Shown one piece after another: positions 1 to 8,766 of a DNA stretch of 32,715 nucleotides; position 1 is the stretch's first letter, and every line of letters starts with the position of its first letter. Source of the stretch: CAYTNY01 sp964439215 (GTDB lineage: Bacteria; Oederibacteriota; PGYV01; CAYTNY01); the NCBI GenBank assembly GCA_964439215.1, contig CAYTNY010000019.1, positions 1 through 32,715 on the forward strand, in the 5' to 3' direction. The translations under genes were made by a program, and so were the position numbers. A model generated the notes under the pieces. The model was not told the origin of the DNA. It made no database searches and worked only from the letters and a program-made list of their open reading frames with translations.

Positions 1-45
1 GAGCAGTTCAAAGTTCAAGGATGGAGCAGTTTAAAGTTTAAAAGG
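1..45. repeat. GTTCAAA-type short tandem repeat at left edge
   Basis: Two imperfect 23-bp units sit in tandem, starting at 1 and 24, each opening with GAGCAG followed by a doubled 7-mer (GTTCAAA in the first, GTTTAAA in the second). The second unit differs mainly by C to T changes. The same 7-mer recurs at the right edge of the window (32684-32715). This is seen directly. That it is a dispersed intergenic repeat which stopped an assembly is inference. Confidence 0.75.
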
Positions 46-113
46 ATAAGGAAATGGGTTTTGGGACTTGATTGGTGATTTTTGGATTGAAAAATAATGC
101 AGAGGGAAAGTAG

Positions 114-1238
114 ATGGCGGAGCCGGGAAAGACAGAGAAAGCCACACCCAAGAAAAAAGATGAGGCGAGAAAAAAAGGGCAGGTGGCAAAGAGTATGGAA
201 GTGAACTCAATGCTCAATGTTTTAATGGGCTTTGTGGTTCTTATGATCGCGGGGACCTATATGCTTCACGGAATGAAGGATCTTGCGGGCTTTTTCTGGG
301 GCAATGTGCTTACTTATGATATATCAATGGAAAGCATGAAGAATTTTATATTTGAAGTCATCATAAAAACCCTTCTTATAATGCTTCCTGTTTTTATAGT
401 TCTTTTTATTACCGGTATAGCGTCAAATATTCTCCAGGTGGGTTTTAAGATAACATGGGAGCCCATAAAACCCAAAATAAGCAATATAAATCCGGTAAAA
501 GGACTGAAAAGGATATTCTCAAGAAGAACGCTTTTTGAGCTGGTGAAAGCAATAATGAAGGTTACGGTCATAGGGTATCTGTTTTACACTACAGTGAAAA
601 AGATGTTTGATGAAATATTTTTGACCCCGCTGATGGAAATAGAGATGTATCTTATGTTTGCCGCGTCCACGGCGCTGGCTCTGGGGCTGAAGGTTGTGGC
701 CGCGTTTGTGGTTTTTGCCCTGATAGATTATCTTTTTCAGAAGTGGCAGTTTGAGGACAATCTTAAAATGTCAAAGCAGGAAGTAAAAGATGAAATGAAG
801 CAGCTTGAAGGGGACCCTATGGTGAAATCCAGGATAAAGAATATCCAGAGGGAAATGGCAAGACAGAGAATGATATCCGAGATCCCCGGAGCCGATGTTG
901 TTATAACAAACCCTACCCATATAGCGGTTGCGCTGAAATATGAGGAAAACGGGGAGAAGGCCCCGATGATCGTGGCAAAAGGCGTGAATTTAATGGCGGA
1001 AAAAATCAAGACGCTGGCAAGAGAAAATCAGATCGTTATAATGGAGAATCCGCCTCTTGCAAGGGAGCTTGTAAAATACGAGGTCGGGTGGGAGATACCG
1101 CCGGAGCTGTTTCAGGCGGTTGCCGAAGTTCTTGCCTATGTTTATCAGGCAAAAGGCAAAATAAAACTTGAAGAAAAAGCAAAAAAGTTGGATAATACTA
1201 ATTTAGAAAGTACTTTAACGCCTAACGGAGGTATGTGA
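114..1238 (+). CDS. flhB: Flagellar export gate protein FlhB
   Basis: FlhB is the inner-membrane switch protein of the flagellar type III export gate; its self-cleaving cytoplasmic domain changes export from rod/hook to filament substrates. The 374-residue protein has the usual N-terminus (KTEKATPKKKDEARKKGQV), four hydrophobic segments (about 32-50, 82-108, 140-162, 183-206) and a cytoplasmic domain. The autocleavage motif NPTH lies at residues 266-269, so cleavage between N266 and P267 is expected. The start is preceded by a purine-rich GAGGGA. The stop lies only 2 bp before the chosen flhA start, so the two are probably translated together. fliR, its usual upstream neighbour, would lie outside the window. 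Length and motif are normal for the family. Confidence 0.97.
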   Translation: MAEPGKTEKATPKKKDEARKKGQVAKSMEVNSMLNVLMGFVVLMIAGTYMLHGMKDLAGFFWGNVLTYDISMESMKNFIFEVIIKTLLIMLPVFIVLFITGIASNILQVGFKITWEPIKPKISNINPVKGLKRIFSRRTLFELVKAIMKVTVIGYLFYTTVKKMFDEIFLTPLMEIEMYLMFAASTALALGLKVVAAFVVFALIDYLFQKWQFEDNLKMSKQEVKDEMKQLEGDPMVKSRIKNIQREMARQRMISEIPGADVVITNPTHIAVALKYEENGEKAPMIVAKGVNLMAEKIKTLARENQIVIMENPPLARELVKYEVGWEIPPELFQAVAEVLAYVYQAKGKIKLEEKAKKLDNTNLESTLTPNGGM

Positions 1239-1240
1239 TA

Positions 1241-3337
1241 ATGGCCAATGCGGAAAGTGCGGTCAAGACAGGAGGAATACTGAGAAAGTCAATAGACCTT
1301 CTTATAGTTGTGGCTATAGTTGCCGTTGTTTTAATGATAATAGTCCCTATGCCTCCGCTGCTTTTAGACTTTTTTCTGACGCTGAATATAGCAATTGCCC
1401 TTATAATACTGCTTATTACAATGTACACGGGCGAACCTCTGCATTTTTCCACTTTCCCGACCCTGCTTTTAATAACAACTGTTTTCAGGCTTGCGCTTAA
1501 TATTTCCGCGACAAGGCTGGTTCTGTCCGAGGCTTATGCGGGGGAGGTTGTTGAGACTTTCGGAAGCTTTGTTGTGGGGACAAAAGATCTGAGCGGACTT
1601 ATAATCGGTCTTGTAATATTTTCAATAATAATACTTATACAGTTTGTTGTTATAACTTCGGGAGCCCAGCGTGTTGCCGAGGTTGCGGCCAGGTTTACTC
1701 TGGATGCGATGCCGGGAAAACAGATGTCAATAGACGCTGACCTTAACGCGGGCCAGATCACGGATGAACAGGCAAGGAACCGGAGGCGCGCCATAGAAAA
1801 AGAAGCGGATTTTTACGGGGCAATGGACGGTGCGTCAAAATTTGTCCGGGGCGATGCCATTGCCGCAATTGTCATTGTCGTCATAAATATAGTCGCGGGA
1901 TTCTTTATAGGAATTATATTTCATCAGATGACAATGGGCGAAGCGGCTTTAAGGTATACTATTTTGACAATCGGTGTGGGGCTCGTTACACAGATACCGG
2001 CCCTTTTGCTGTCGGTGGGAACGGGTATTATTGTCACCAGAGCGGCTTCTGACGCGAATCTTGGCGAGGATTTTGCCGGAGAGGTTCTTTCCCAGCCCAA
2101 GGCAATAGGCCTTGTGGGATTTGTTCTTATGCTTTTAGGTTTTGTCTTTCCGTCCTGGCTGGTTAAAATACCGTTTTTCTTCCTGGCTATTGTATGCTGG
2201 GTGGTATCATATGTTCTTACCCTGGCGGTTAAACAGGAAACCGTAAGAACCGACGGCGTGAAAGAGAAGGAACAGCAGGCGTCAAGAGAGCCCGAGAGTG
2301 TTCTGCCTCTCATACAGGTTGATACAATGGAGCTTGAGATAGGCTTTGCTCTTATACCGCTGGTTGATCCGGGGCAGGGCGGGGACCTTCTTGACAGGGT
2401 TACCATGCTGAGAAAACAGATCGCGCTTGATATGGGGCTAGTTGTGCCGCCGATAAGAATAAGGGACAATATGCAGCTCGCCTCAAATGAATATATAGTC
2501 AAGATAAAAGGCGTGGAGGTCGCAAAAGGAAAAGTGGAGATCGGATATTATCTTGCCATGAAACCGGGGTCCGGCGCCGAAGATCTTGACGGAATTACAG
2601 GCAAGGATCCTGCTTTTAATCTTCCGGCAAAATGGATAAAAGAAGCGGAAAAGAAAAACGCGGAGCTTAAAGGATATACAGTGGTTGATGTCCCTTCGGT
2701 AATGTCAACTCATCTTTCGGAAATAATAAAAAGCCACGCGGACGAACTGCTTACACGGCAGGAAGTGCAGCAGCTTATTGAGCAGGTCAGGAAAACAAAT
2801 AACGCGGTTGTTGACGAGCTTATACCGGGAGGTATGTCCGTGGGCGACCTGCAGAAAGTGCTTCAGAATATGATAAGAGAAAAAGTGTCCATCAGGGACC
2901 TTGCAACTATTTTTGAGACACTTGCGGATCAGGCGAAAAACACAAAAGATACGGATCTGCTTACGGAATATGTAAGGCAGTCTATGGCGCGTTATTTCAC
3001 CAATAAATACGCAAAGGACGGGATCATCCACGCGATAACCGTTGATTCCGGCCTTGAACAGCAGATACTTGACTCCTTGAGAAACGCGCCGGATAAACCG
3101 GTGACTGCGGGGCTTGACCCGCAGACGATACAGCAGGTATACAACAGCATAATAACGGAGTTCAGAAAAAGCGCAGGCAAGGATTATGAGCCGGTCATCC
3201 TGTGCTCGCCCCTTATAAGGCACTACATAAGAAGAATAGTTGAAAAAATTCTTCCGCATCTTGCGGTGCTTTCTTACAATGAAATACTGCCAAAGGTTGA
3301 GGTCCGTTCGGTAGGGACGGTTAAAGTTGGAGCATGA
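1241..3337 (+). CDS. flhA: Flagellar export gate protein FlhA
   Basis: FlhA is the large integral-membrane component of the flagellar export gate and docks chaperone-substrate complexes through its cytoplasmic domain. The protein has about eight membrane segments in its first 330 residues, a conserved family block around residues 85-115 (RLALNISATRLVLS) and a C-terminal cytoplasmic half. I start at ATG 1241, giving 698 aa, rather than at the in-frame GTG at 1235: the GGAGG at 1227-1231 is 9 nt from the ATG but only 3 nt from the GTG. The stop codon overlaps the flhF start in an ATGA junction at 3334-3337. Order flhB-flhA-flhF-flhG is classical for flagellar operons. Confidence 0.97.
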   Translation: MANAESAVKTGGILRKSIDLLIVVAIVAVVLMIIVPMPPLLLDFFLTLNIAIALIILLITMYTGEPLHFSTFPTLLLITTVFRLALNISATRLVLSEAYAGEVVETFGSFVVGTKDLSGLIIGLVIFSIIILIQFVVITSGAQRVAEVAARFTLDAMPGKQMSIDADLNAGQITDEQARNRRRAIEKEADFYGAMDGASKFVRGDAIAAIVIVVINIVAGFFIGIIFHQMTMGEAALRYTILTIGVGLVTQIPALLLSVGTGIIVTRAASDANLGEDFAGEVLSQPKAIGLVGFVLMLLGFVFPSWLVKIPFFFLAIVCWVVSYVLTLAVKQETVRTDGVKEKEQQASREPESVLPLIQVDTMELEIGFALIPLVDPGQGGDLLDRVTMLRKQIALDMGLVVPPIRIRDNMQLASNEYIVKIKGVEVAKGKVEIGYYLAMKPGSGAEDLDGITGKDPAFNLPAKWIKEAEKKNAELKGYTVVDVPSVMSTHLSEIIKSHADELLTRQEVQQLIEQVRKTNNAVVDELIPGGMSVGDLQKVLQNMIREKVSIRDLATIFETLADQAKNTKDTDLLTEYVRQSMARYFTNKYAKDGIIHAITVDSGLEQQILDSLRNAPDKPVTAGLDPQTIQQVYNSIITEFRKSAGKDYEPVILCSPLIRHYIRRIVEKILPHLAVLSYNEILPKVEVRSVGTVKVGA

Positions 3338-4611
3338 GAATAAAAAAGTTCGAAGGTTCAACGCTGCAGGAGGCCCTGTCAAAAGTAAAAAAGGATTTTG
3401 GACCCGAGGCAGTAATACTCCATACGAAAAAATATAAAAAAGGCGGGGTTTTTGGCGTGTTCGGAAAAGAAATGACCGAAGTAACTGCCGGAGTTGATAT
3501 CAATGTGGGGAGATCCGCTCCGCCCGAACCTCAATCCGCGTCTTTTAAGGCGCAGACCGAAAAAAATGAAACGGCAGCAGGCTCTGCGGCGGGCCCGGAT
3601 TTTCTCCAGAGGCCCTATGCGCCTCAAAGGCCGGCCGGCCTTTCCGAAAATAAATCCCACAGCAGACGCATAGAAGACATAACAATGCGCAGCGAAAATT
3701 TCGCGAGAGAGCTCAATGAAGGCAAGATAACCGCGGCCTCAGGCTCGCGCGGAGGCAGGGAAACGCAGGGGGCTAAAAGCGCGGGGGCGTCAATGAAGGA
3801 CGGAATGGGGCGCATACAAAAAATGCTTGTTGACAACGGAGTTGAAGCTGAGCTTGTTTTCAGAATGCTTCAAACCATGAATTCCCGGCTTTCGGACGCG
3901 CAGATAAACAACCGGCAGTATGCCGACCGTTTTTTATATGACTATATCGCTGATATGGTCCAGGTGTCGGGGCCCATAAAGCATTCGCCGGGAAACGTGA
4001 AAGTGATTTCCTTTATAGGGCCCACAGGCGTGGGCAAAACAACCACAATAGCCAAACTCGCGGCAAAATATGCGCTGCTGGAAGGAAAAAAAGTTGTAAT
4101 GGCAAGCGCTGATACCTACCGGATCGCGGCGGAGACGCAGCTTAACAAATACGGGGAAATAATGGGCATTCCCGTGGAAATAGTCCTTACGGCCTCGGAT
4201 TTTCATAAGATCATAAACAAGCACAGCGACAAGGATTTTATATTCTTTGATACAGCGGGCAGAAGCCCGAGAAACAAAAAACATCTCTCGGATCTAAAAG
4301 AATTTCTGGAAGTTTATTCTCCGATGGAAAATCATCTCGTTATAAGCGCTGTCACCAAATATTACGACGCACTGAGCATTATAAATAATTTCGGAATGGT
4401 GCCGGTGCACAGGCTTTTGTTTACAAAACTTGATGAAACCAAAAATTACGGAACTCTTCTGAATCTGTCCGTGGGTTCGGGCGGTATTCCGATTTCTTAT
4501 TTATCCATCGGGCAGAATGTTCCCGATGACATTGATATAGCAGACCCGAAAGTTATTTCGAGGCTGGTATTAAAAGGAGATTTTGAATCTTGGATCAGGC
4601 AGAAAAATTAA
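3334..4611 (+). CDS. flhF: Flagellar SRP-type GTPase FlhF
   Basis: FlhF is an SRP-family GTPase that sets flagellar position (often polar). The 425-aa protein has the usual three parts: an N-terminal B region (1-60, opening MRIKKFEG), a low-conservation linker rich in S/A/G (about 60-155), and an NG GTPase domain (about 160-425). GTPase motifs are visible: G1 GPTGVGKT at 229-236, DTYR at 260-263, G3 DTAGR at 306-310 and G4 TKLD at 364-367. All key residues are present, so the enzyme should be active. It overlaps flhA by 4 bp and its 3' end overlaps flhG by 22 bp, which fits tight coupling with its regulator FlhG. Confidence 0.96.
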   Translation: MRIKKFEGSTLQEALSKVKKDFGPEAVILHTKKYKKGGVFGVFGKEMTEVTAGVDINVGRSAPPEPQSASFKAQTEKNETAAGSAAGPDFLQRPYAPQRPAGLSENKSHSRRIEDITMRSENFARELNEGKITAASGSRGGRETQGAKSAGASMKDGMGRIQKMLVDNGVEAELVFRMLQTMNSRLSDAQINNRQYADRFLYDYIADMVQVSGPIKHSPGNVKVISFIGPTGVGKTTTIAKLAAKYALLEGKKVVMASADTYRIAAETQLNKYGEIMGIPVEIVLTASDFHKIINKHSDKDFIFFDTAGRSPRNKKHLSDLKEFLEVYSPMENHLVISAVTKYYDALSIINNFGMVPVHRLLFTKLDETKNYGTLLNLSVGSGGIPISYLSIGQNVPDDIDIADPKVISRLVLKGDFESWIRQKN

Positions 4612-5528
4612 GGCAGCTTGTAAAAGTAAAGAAAACAGAGACTGTAAATGAAAACGGAGGCCCGAAAACCGAAGAGGAAGCCGCGGCAGAGCACCCGAAA
4701 AGGACGGCAAAAGTCATAGCCGTCGCAAGCGGCAAGGGCGGAGTGGGCAAAAGCAATTTTACGGTAAATCTGGCGATAGAGCTTTCTAAAATGGGAAACA
4801 GGGTAATGATACTTGACGCTGACCTGGGGCTTGCGAATGCGGATATAATTCTGGGTATAAATCCCAAATACAATCTTACCCACGTAATAAAAGACGAGAT
4901 GGAGCTTAGGGATATAATTACGGAAACAGAATACGGCGTAAAACTGATCGCAAGCGGATCAGGAGTAAAAGAGCTTGCTAACCTGTCAAACGCACAGCGG
5001 GAAAAGTTCATATCAAAATTAGCGGAAGTTGAAAATATGGTGGATATTCTTCTGATAGATACAGGCGCCGGAATATCAAGGAATACGCTGAGCTTTATAT
5101 ACGCTTCGGATTATTCGGTGGTGATCACAACTCCGGAACCGACGGCTCTTATGGATGCTTACGGCCTGATAAAAGTTGTAAGCCTGAGCAGGAACAAAGT
5201 TCCGCTTAAACTTGTTGTAAATATGGCAGGTTCAAAAGATGAAGCAAAAGAGATCGCCTCAAGAGTTGTACTGCTGTCGCGCCGTTTTCTGAATACTTTT
5301 GTTGAGTCTTACGGATATATTTTAAGGGACAGAAATGTTCTTAATTCCGTTATGTCCCAGAAACCTTTTACGGTATTGTATCCCGGGGCGCGCGCGTCCG
5401 CGTGCATAAAAGAGATTGCGCAGAAAGTAACGGATAAGTATAATAAGTATTATAAAGGAAAAAAAATACGCGAAAAAGGCCTTTTCGGACGGCTGTTTGA
5501 TATTTTCAGGCAGTCTGAAGAAAGTTAG
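4590..5528 (+). CDS. flhG: MinD-like ATPase FlhG (FleN/YlxH), flagellar number regulator
   Basis: FlhG is a MinD/ParA-type ATPase that limits flagellar number and stimulates FlhF GTP hydrolysis. The start is a TTG at 4590 with AGGAG about 10 nt upstream, inside the end of flhF. This start is supported by the protein it yields: residues 2-8 read DQAEKLR, matching the DQAxxLR activator-helix motif known in FlhG N-termini. The deviant Walker A KGGVGKS is at 49-55, followed by the switch sequence DADLGLANAD and a LLIDTGAG Walker B region. The C-terminus is basic, consistent with a membrane-targeting end. At 312 aa it is of normal length. The next gene (PilZ) follows after 36 bp. Confidence 0.95.
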   Translation: MDQAEKLRQLVKVKKTETVNENGGPKTEEEAAAEHPKRTAKVIAVASGKGGVGKSNFTVNLAIELSKMGNRVMILDADLGLANADIILGINPKYNLTHVIKDEMELRDIITETEYGVKLIASGSGVKELANLSNAQREKFISKLAEVENMVDILLIDTGAGISRNTLSFIYASDYSVVITTPEPTALMDAYGLIKVVSLSRNKVPLKLVVNMAGSKDEAKEIASRVVLLSRRFLNTFVESYGYILRDRNVLNSVMSQKPFTVLYPGARASACIKEIAQKVTDKYNKYYKGKKIREKGLFGRLFDIFRQSEES

Positions 5529-5564
5529 GGCGCTGCAATATTCCGGAAAATAAGGAGGTATGTT

Positions 5565-5933
5565 ATGGGCGAAGAAAGAAGAAACTTTGTAAGGCTGCAA
5601 AAAAGACACCGGGTGAATTACAGGCTGATAGTTGATACCTACGCAAATGAATCCGTACCTGCCAACAGTTCTTATACGGAAAACATAAGCGGCAGCGGAA
5701 TGCTTATGCTTTCGTCAAAAAAATACGAAAACGGCGTGAAATTCGAGATGGAAATAGAGATCAATGACGGGGATAATGAACCGATTGAATGCGTGGGAGA
5801 GGTTATAGACTCTGAGGAAGTCAGCGCCAATGAGTATAATATTAAAATAAAGTTTATTGATATTGATAATCCTGTACGCGACAGACTGGCGCGGTATATC
5901 ATAAGAGAAGATGTGAAGTTGAGAAAGAAATGA
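5565..5933 (+). CDS. PilZ domain c-di-GMP-binding protein
   Basis: A 122-aa single-domain PilZ protein. The two c-di-GMP contact motifs are both present: RxxxR at residues 6-10 (RNFVR) and the [D/N]xSxxG motif at 40-45 (NISGSG). Ligand binding is therefore expected. It lacks the YcgR N-terminal domain, so it is a stand-alone PilZ module. A strong AGGAGG precedes the ATG. It lies between flhG and fliA and overlaps the next gene by 4 bp (ATGA), which suggests a role in motility control by c-di-GMP. The interaction partner cannot be read from sequence. Confidence 0.92.
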   Translation: MGEERRNFVRLQKRHRVNYRLIVDTYANESVPANSSYTENISGSGMLMLSSKKYENGVKFEMEIEINDGDNEPIECVGEVIDSEEVSANEYNIKIKFIDIDNPVRDRLARYIIREDVKLRKK

Positions 5934-6250
5934 ATAAAAGGCTTGCGGTTGAGATATCCCTGCTTGGCGGCGCGCTGGGATTTTTTGCGGGGGGTGTTCT
6001 GGGTTTTAAGAAAGATATTGTTGATATGCTGCTTTTTGCGGTTATAACGGGAGTGTCAGTGTCTTTTTTGGTGTATTTTGCGGTTTATCTGGTATTTAAC
6101 GAAGAACTCAATGAAGATAAAAAACCTGCTGAACCGGTTAAAAAAACAGTGAAAAAACCGGCAAAAAAAGCGGAGAAACAAAAAAAAGGCAAAAAAATTG
6201 ATATAGTTTCCGGAGAAAAGGACGATATATATAATGAAATATTTAAATGA
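5930..6250 (+). CDS. Small two-TM membrane protein, unknown function
   Basis: This 106-aa protein is not one I recognise. It has two hydrophobic segments: a Gly/Ala-rich one at about 9-26 and a second at about 32-57. A short, strongly basic Lys/Pro/Ala-rich cytoplasmic tail follows (about 68-90, repeated KKPAKK-like units), then a mixed-charge end. It overlaps the PilZ gene by 4 bp and is followed by fliA, so it is co-transcribed within the flagellar operon. The lysine-rich stretch could bind membrane or nucleic acid, but that is a guess. Reading frame, overlap and operon position make the gene real with good probability. Confidence 0.82.
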   Translation: MNKRLAVEISLLGGALGFFAGGVLGFKKDIVDMLLFAVITGVSVSFLVYFAVYLVFNEELNEDKKPAEPVKKTVKKPAKKAEKQKKGKKIDIVSGEKDDIYNEIFK

Positions 6251-6251
6251 A

Positions 6252-6278
6252 GCTTTGTTTAATTAAATAAAACAAGGC
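6252..6278 (+). other. Hairpin upstream of fliA
   Basis: A 9-bp inverted repeat (6252-6260 pairing with 6270-6278, one G.U pair) with an A/T loop of 9 nt fills most of the 45-bp gap before fliA. No T-tract follows, so it is not a normal intrinsic terminator. It may be an mRNA processing or stability element. Seen directly; function unknown. Confidence 0.45.
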
Positions 6279-6295
6279 CCGTTCAAGGAGTTTTT

Positions 6296-7060
6296 ATGGA
6301 TGAAACCGGCAGGCTTTGGGAAAAATACAGCAAAACAAAAGACGAGGAAACGAGAGAAGAACTGATAAAAAAATATCTGCCGCTTGTTAAATATTCAGCC
6401 GACCGCATTGCTTCGCAGCTGCCTGATTATGTAAGGGCAAATGACAAAGAAGATCTTTATGTGGAAGGCATAATCGGCCTGATGGACGCAGTCAGCAGGT
6501 TTGATCTTTCAAAGAACGTTAAATTTGAGACATACGCATCAAAACGTGTAAGAGGAGCAATACTGGATACTCTCAGAAAGGAAGATATACTGCCCAAGAA
6601 TATCCGGGAACAGATAAAAAAGGTGGAAAAGGCCTATATAACAGCGGAAGCAGAGCTCGGAAGGCCTGTTTCGGACGAGGAAATATCAAAAGAATTAGGG
6701 ATGACAACGGAGCAGTTTTATGTTATATTGGAAAAAATAAAAGGCGTTTCTCTGTTGTCTCTTGACGGGGAGATTTTAAACAGGGACGGGGAAAAGTATA
6801 GTTTTAGCGATATTATAGGCGATAATACGAATATATTGGCTGAATTTGAAGAAAAAGAAGCCGCAGCAAAACTTGCCGGTTTTATTGAGAAACTGGAAAG
6901 AGATGAGCGTATAGTTCTTGAAACTTATTATTGGGATGAACTTACACAAAAAGAAATAGGGAAGGTGCTGAATATATCCGAATCAAGGGTATGCCAGATC
7001 CTTTCAAAGGTAATTATAAAGCTCAGAAGCAGTTTCAGAAAACTTGAACAGGAGAGGTGA
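6296..7060 (+). CDS. fliA: Flagellar sigma-28 factor FliA (FliA/WhiG family)
   Basis: RNA polymerase sigma factor for late flagellar genes. The 254-aa protein contains sigma region 2 (about 20-95, with DLYVEGIIGLMDAVSRFD and the FETYASKRVRGAILD block), region 3 (about 100-160) and region 4 with a helix-turn-helix near 215-245 (LTQKEIGKVLNISESRVCQI). It lacks region 1.1, as expected for this family. AAGGAG lies 5 nt before the ATG. The gene ends 4 bp before the fapA start. No FlgM anti-sigma candidate is present in this window, so its regulator should be elsewhere. Confidence 0.95.
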   Translation: MDETGRLWEKYSKTKDEETREELIKKYLPLVKYSADRIASQLPDYVRANDKEDLYVEGIIGLMDAVSRFDLSKNVKFETYASKRVRGAILDTLRKEDILPKNIREQIKKVEKAYITAEAELGRPVSDEEISKELGMTTEQFYVILEKIKGVSLLSLDGEILNRDGEKYSFSDIIGDNTNILAEFEEKEAAAKLAGFIEKLERDERIVLETYYWDELTQKEIGKVLNISESRVCQILSKVIIKLRSSFRKLEQER

Positions 7061-7064
7061 ATTT

Positions 7065-8720
7065 ATGGATGGTTATTCAACGGTAAACACGGAAGAAGAC
7101 GGCGTCTATCTTACTGTTTTTCCTCCGAAAGGCGGCGGTAAGAAGGTTGATCTTGAAAGTGTGAAAAAAGAACTCGGGAAACTTGATATAAAAGATATTT
7201 TATGGGATAAAGTGGAGCAGGCTGTTGAGGAAGCTACGGGGCAGCCTATTCTGATAGTTGAGGAGCAAATAGACGTTAAAGACGGGCAGGTATTTGTAAA
7301 AATAGACCCTGAAGAAATGTCCGCAATGCTTACGATAGTGCCCCCGCAGGGAGGAGGCAAAGATATAACCGAGGATGACGCAAAAAACGCACTTACCGAA
7401 GAAGGAGTGGTTTTCGGCATAAAGGAAGATGTTATTAAAGAACTTGTGAAAAAAGGAATGGACGCAAAAGATGATCCGACTCTTTTGCTGGAGCCCATTG
7501 AAGATGTAGTGGCGGAGGGGCAGCAGGTTGTCAACGGCGAGGACGCAAAGCTTGAATTGTTGTTTGATACGGGTGAAGCTGTTGAAGAACAAACTGAACA
7601 GGAAAAAACAGACGGGGAAAACGAGAAAAAAGACTATAAAAACGTAAAAAGCATTCAAAACGTAAAAAAAGGCGAAGCTCTTGCCAAAAAGAACCCTCCG
7701 ACAAACGGAATAAACGGCATGACCGTAACAGGCAAGGAAATAACAGCCGAGCAGGGCCATGATGTCAAATTTACGTTCGGCAAAGGCGTTGAGCCCGCAA
7801 TGGGCAATGAAGACCTTTATGTTGCCGCAAATGACGGCCAGGTGGTTTATAAAAACAATAAACTGGAAGTTCTTGAAATATATGAGATTCAGGGCGATGT
7901 TGATATGTCCATAGGAAATATAGATTTTGTGGGAACGGTTATAGTTCACGGCGGTGTGGGGGAATACACAATAAAAGCCGGTGAAGATGTAATAATTGAT
8001 GATGTTGCGGACGGCACGGAAATTATTGCCGGCGGTAAAGTATCGGTCAGAGGCGGTATTGTGGGAAAAAAAGCAAAAGTTATCGCGAACGGGGAGGTTT
8101 CCGCGAAGTATATAAGAAACGCGTATGTGGAAACAGAGGACTCTGTAATAGTAAATGAAGCGGCAATGCATTCCACCGTAATATCAGGTAAAAAAGTTAC
8201 GGTTATGGGAGCCCGCGGGCTTTTGGTAGGCGGCACGATAGCGGCTGCTCACGAGGTTTCCGCGAAAGAGATCGGGGCAAAAATGGCGACCCCCACGGAG
8301 ATATCCATAGGAGAAACCCCGAAAATGAGAGAAGAAATGAATAAGGCGACAGCGGAGCTTGATAATGTAAAACAGCAGCTTGATAAGACCAAAAAGGGTA
8401 TAATATTTCTCAAGGACCTTCAGACAAAGAGCGGAGGAAAACTGCCGCCTGACAAAAGAGATCTTATGGCAAAACTGACAAGGACGCAGTTTAAGCTTAT
8501 GACAGAACAGAAAAAATGGGATGATATAAAATCTAAAATTGAGTCAAAGGCCAAAGAAATACAGACAACAAAGAGGGGAAAGGTGAACTGCCTGGGTATG
8601 TGTTATACAGGCGTGAAAATTGTTGTCAATAAAGCCCAGCGGACAGTCACTGACGAGCTTAAATACTGTACTTTCGTGGAAAAGAACGGCGAAGTTCAGG
8701 TTCTTCCTTATTCGGGCTGA
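7065..8720 (+). CDS. fapA: FapA (DUF342) family protein
   Basis: FapA/DUF342 proteins are common in flagellar loci; they have an N-terminal alpha/beta domain and a right-handed beta-helix core, often with a coiled coil. I start at ATG 7065 (551 aa), not the upstream in-frame TTG, because the GGAGAGGTGA SD lies just before this ATG. The N-terminal domain is duplicated: PPKGGG at about 20-25 and PPQGGG at about 93-98 occupy equivalent places. A charged linker (about 165-200) leads to a beta-helix region rich in short Val/Gly turns (about 205-410) and a coiled coil (about 415-515), ending in a short beta region. It sits directly after fliA. Confidence 0.9.
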   Translation: MDGYSTVNTEEDGVYLTVFPPKGGGKKVDLESVKKELGKLDIKDILWDKVEQAVEEATGQPILIVEEQIDVKDGQVFVKIDPEEMSAMLTIVPPQGGGKDITEDDAKNALTEEGVVFGIKEDVIKELVKKGMDAKDDPTLLLEPIEDVVAEGQQVVNGEDAKLELLFDTGEAVEEQTEQEKTDGENEKKDYKNVKSIQNVKKGEALAKKNPPTNGINGMTVTGKEITAEQGHDVKFTFGKGVEPAMGNEDLYVAANDGQVVYKNNKLEVLEIYEIQGDVDMSIGNIDFVGTVIVHGGVGEYTIKAGEDVIIDDVADGTEIIAGGKVSVRGGIVGKKAKVIANGEVSAKYIRNAYVETEDSVIVNEAAMHSTVISGKKVTVMGARGLLVGGTIAAAHEVSAKEIGAKMATPTEISIGETPKMREEMNKATAELDNVKQQLDKTKKGIIFLKDLQTKSGGKLPPDKRDLMAKLTRTQFKLMTEQKKWDDIKSKIESKAKEIQTTKRGKVNCLGMCYTGVKIVVNKAQRTVTDELKYCTFVEKNGEVQVLPYSG

Positions 8721-8766
8721 AGAACTAAACTGCGGAAAAAAACTTAATAACAGGAGTTGATGCACA

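Noticed and set aside
31..60. TAAAGTTT before flhB resembling a sigma-28 -35 box
   Set aside because: No GCCGATAA-like -10 follows at about 11 bp, and the string belongs to the drifted tandem repeat.
2705..3382. Long - strand open frame (225 aa) opposite flhA
   Set aside because: It lies wholly against well-supported flhA/flhF codons, has no SD or family features, and its composition is that of an antisense shadow.
7200..8171. Long - strand open frame (323 aa) opposite fapA
   Set aside because: The Phe/Tyr/Cys-rich composition is typical of the reverse of an A-rich coding strand; fapA is clear on the + strand.
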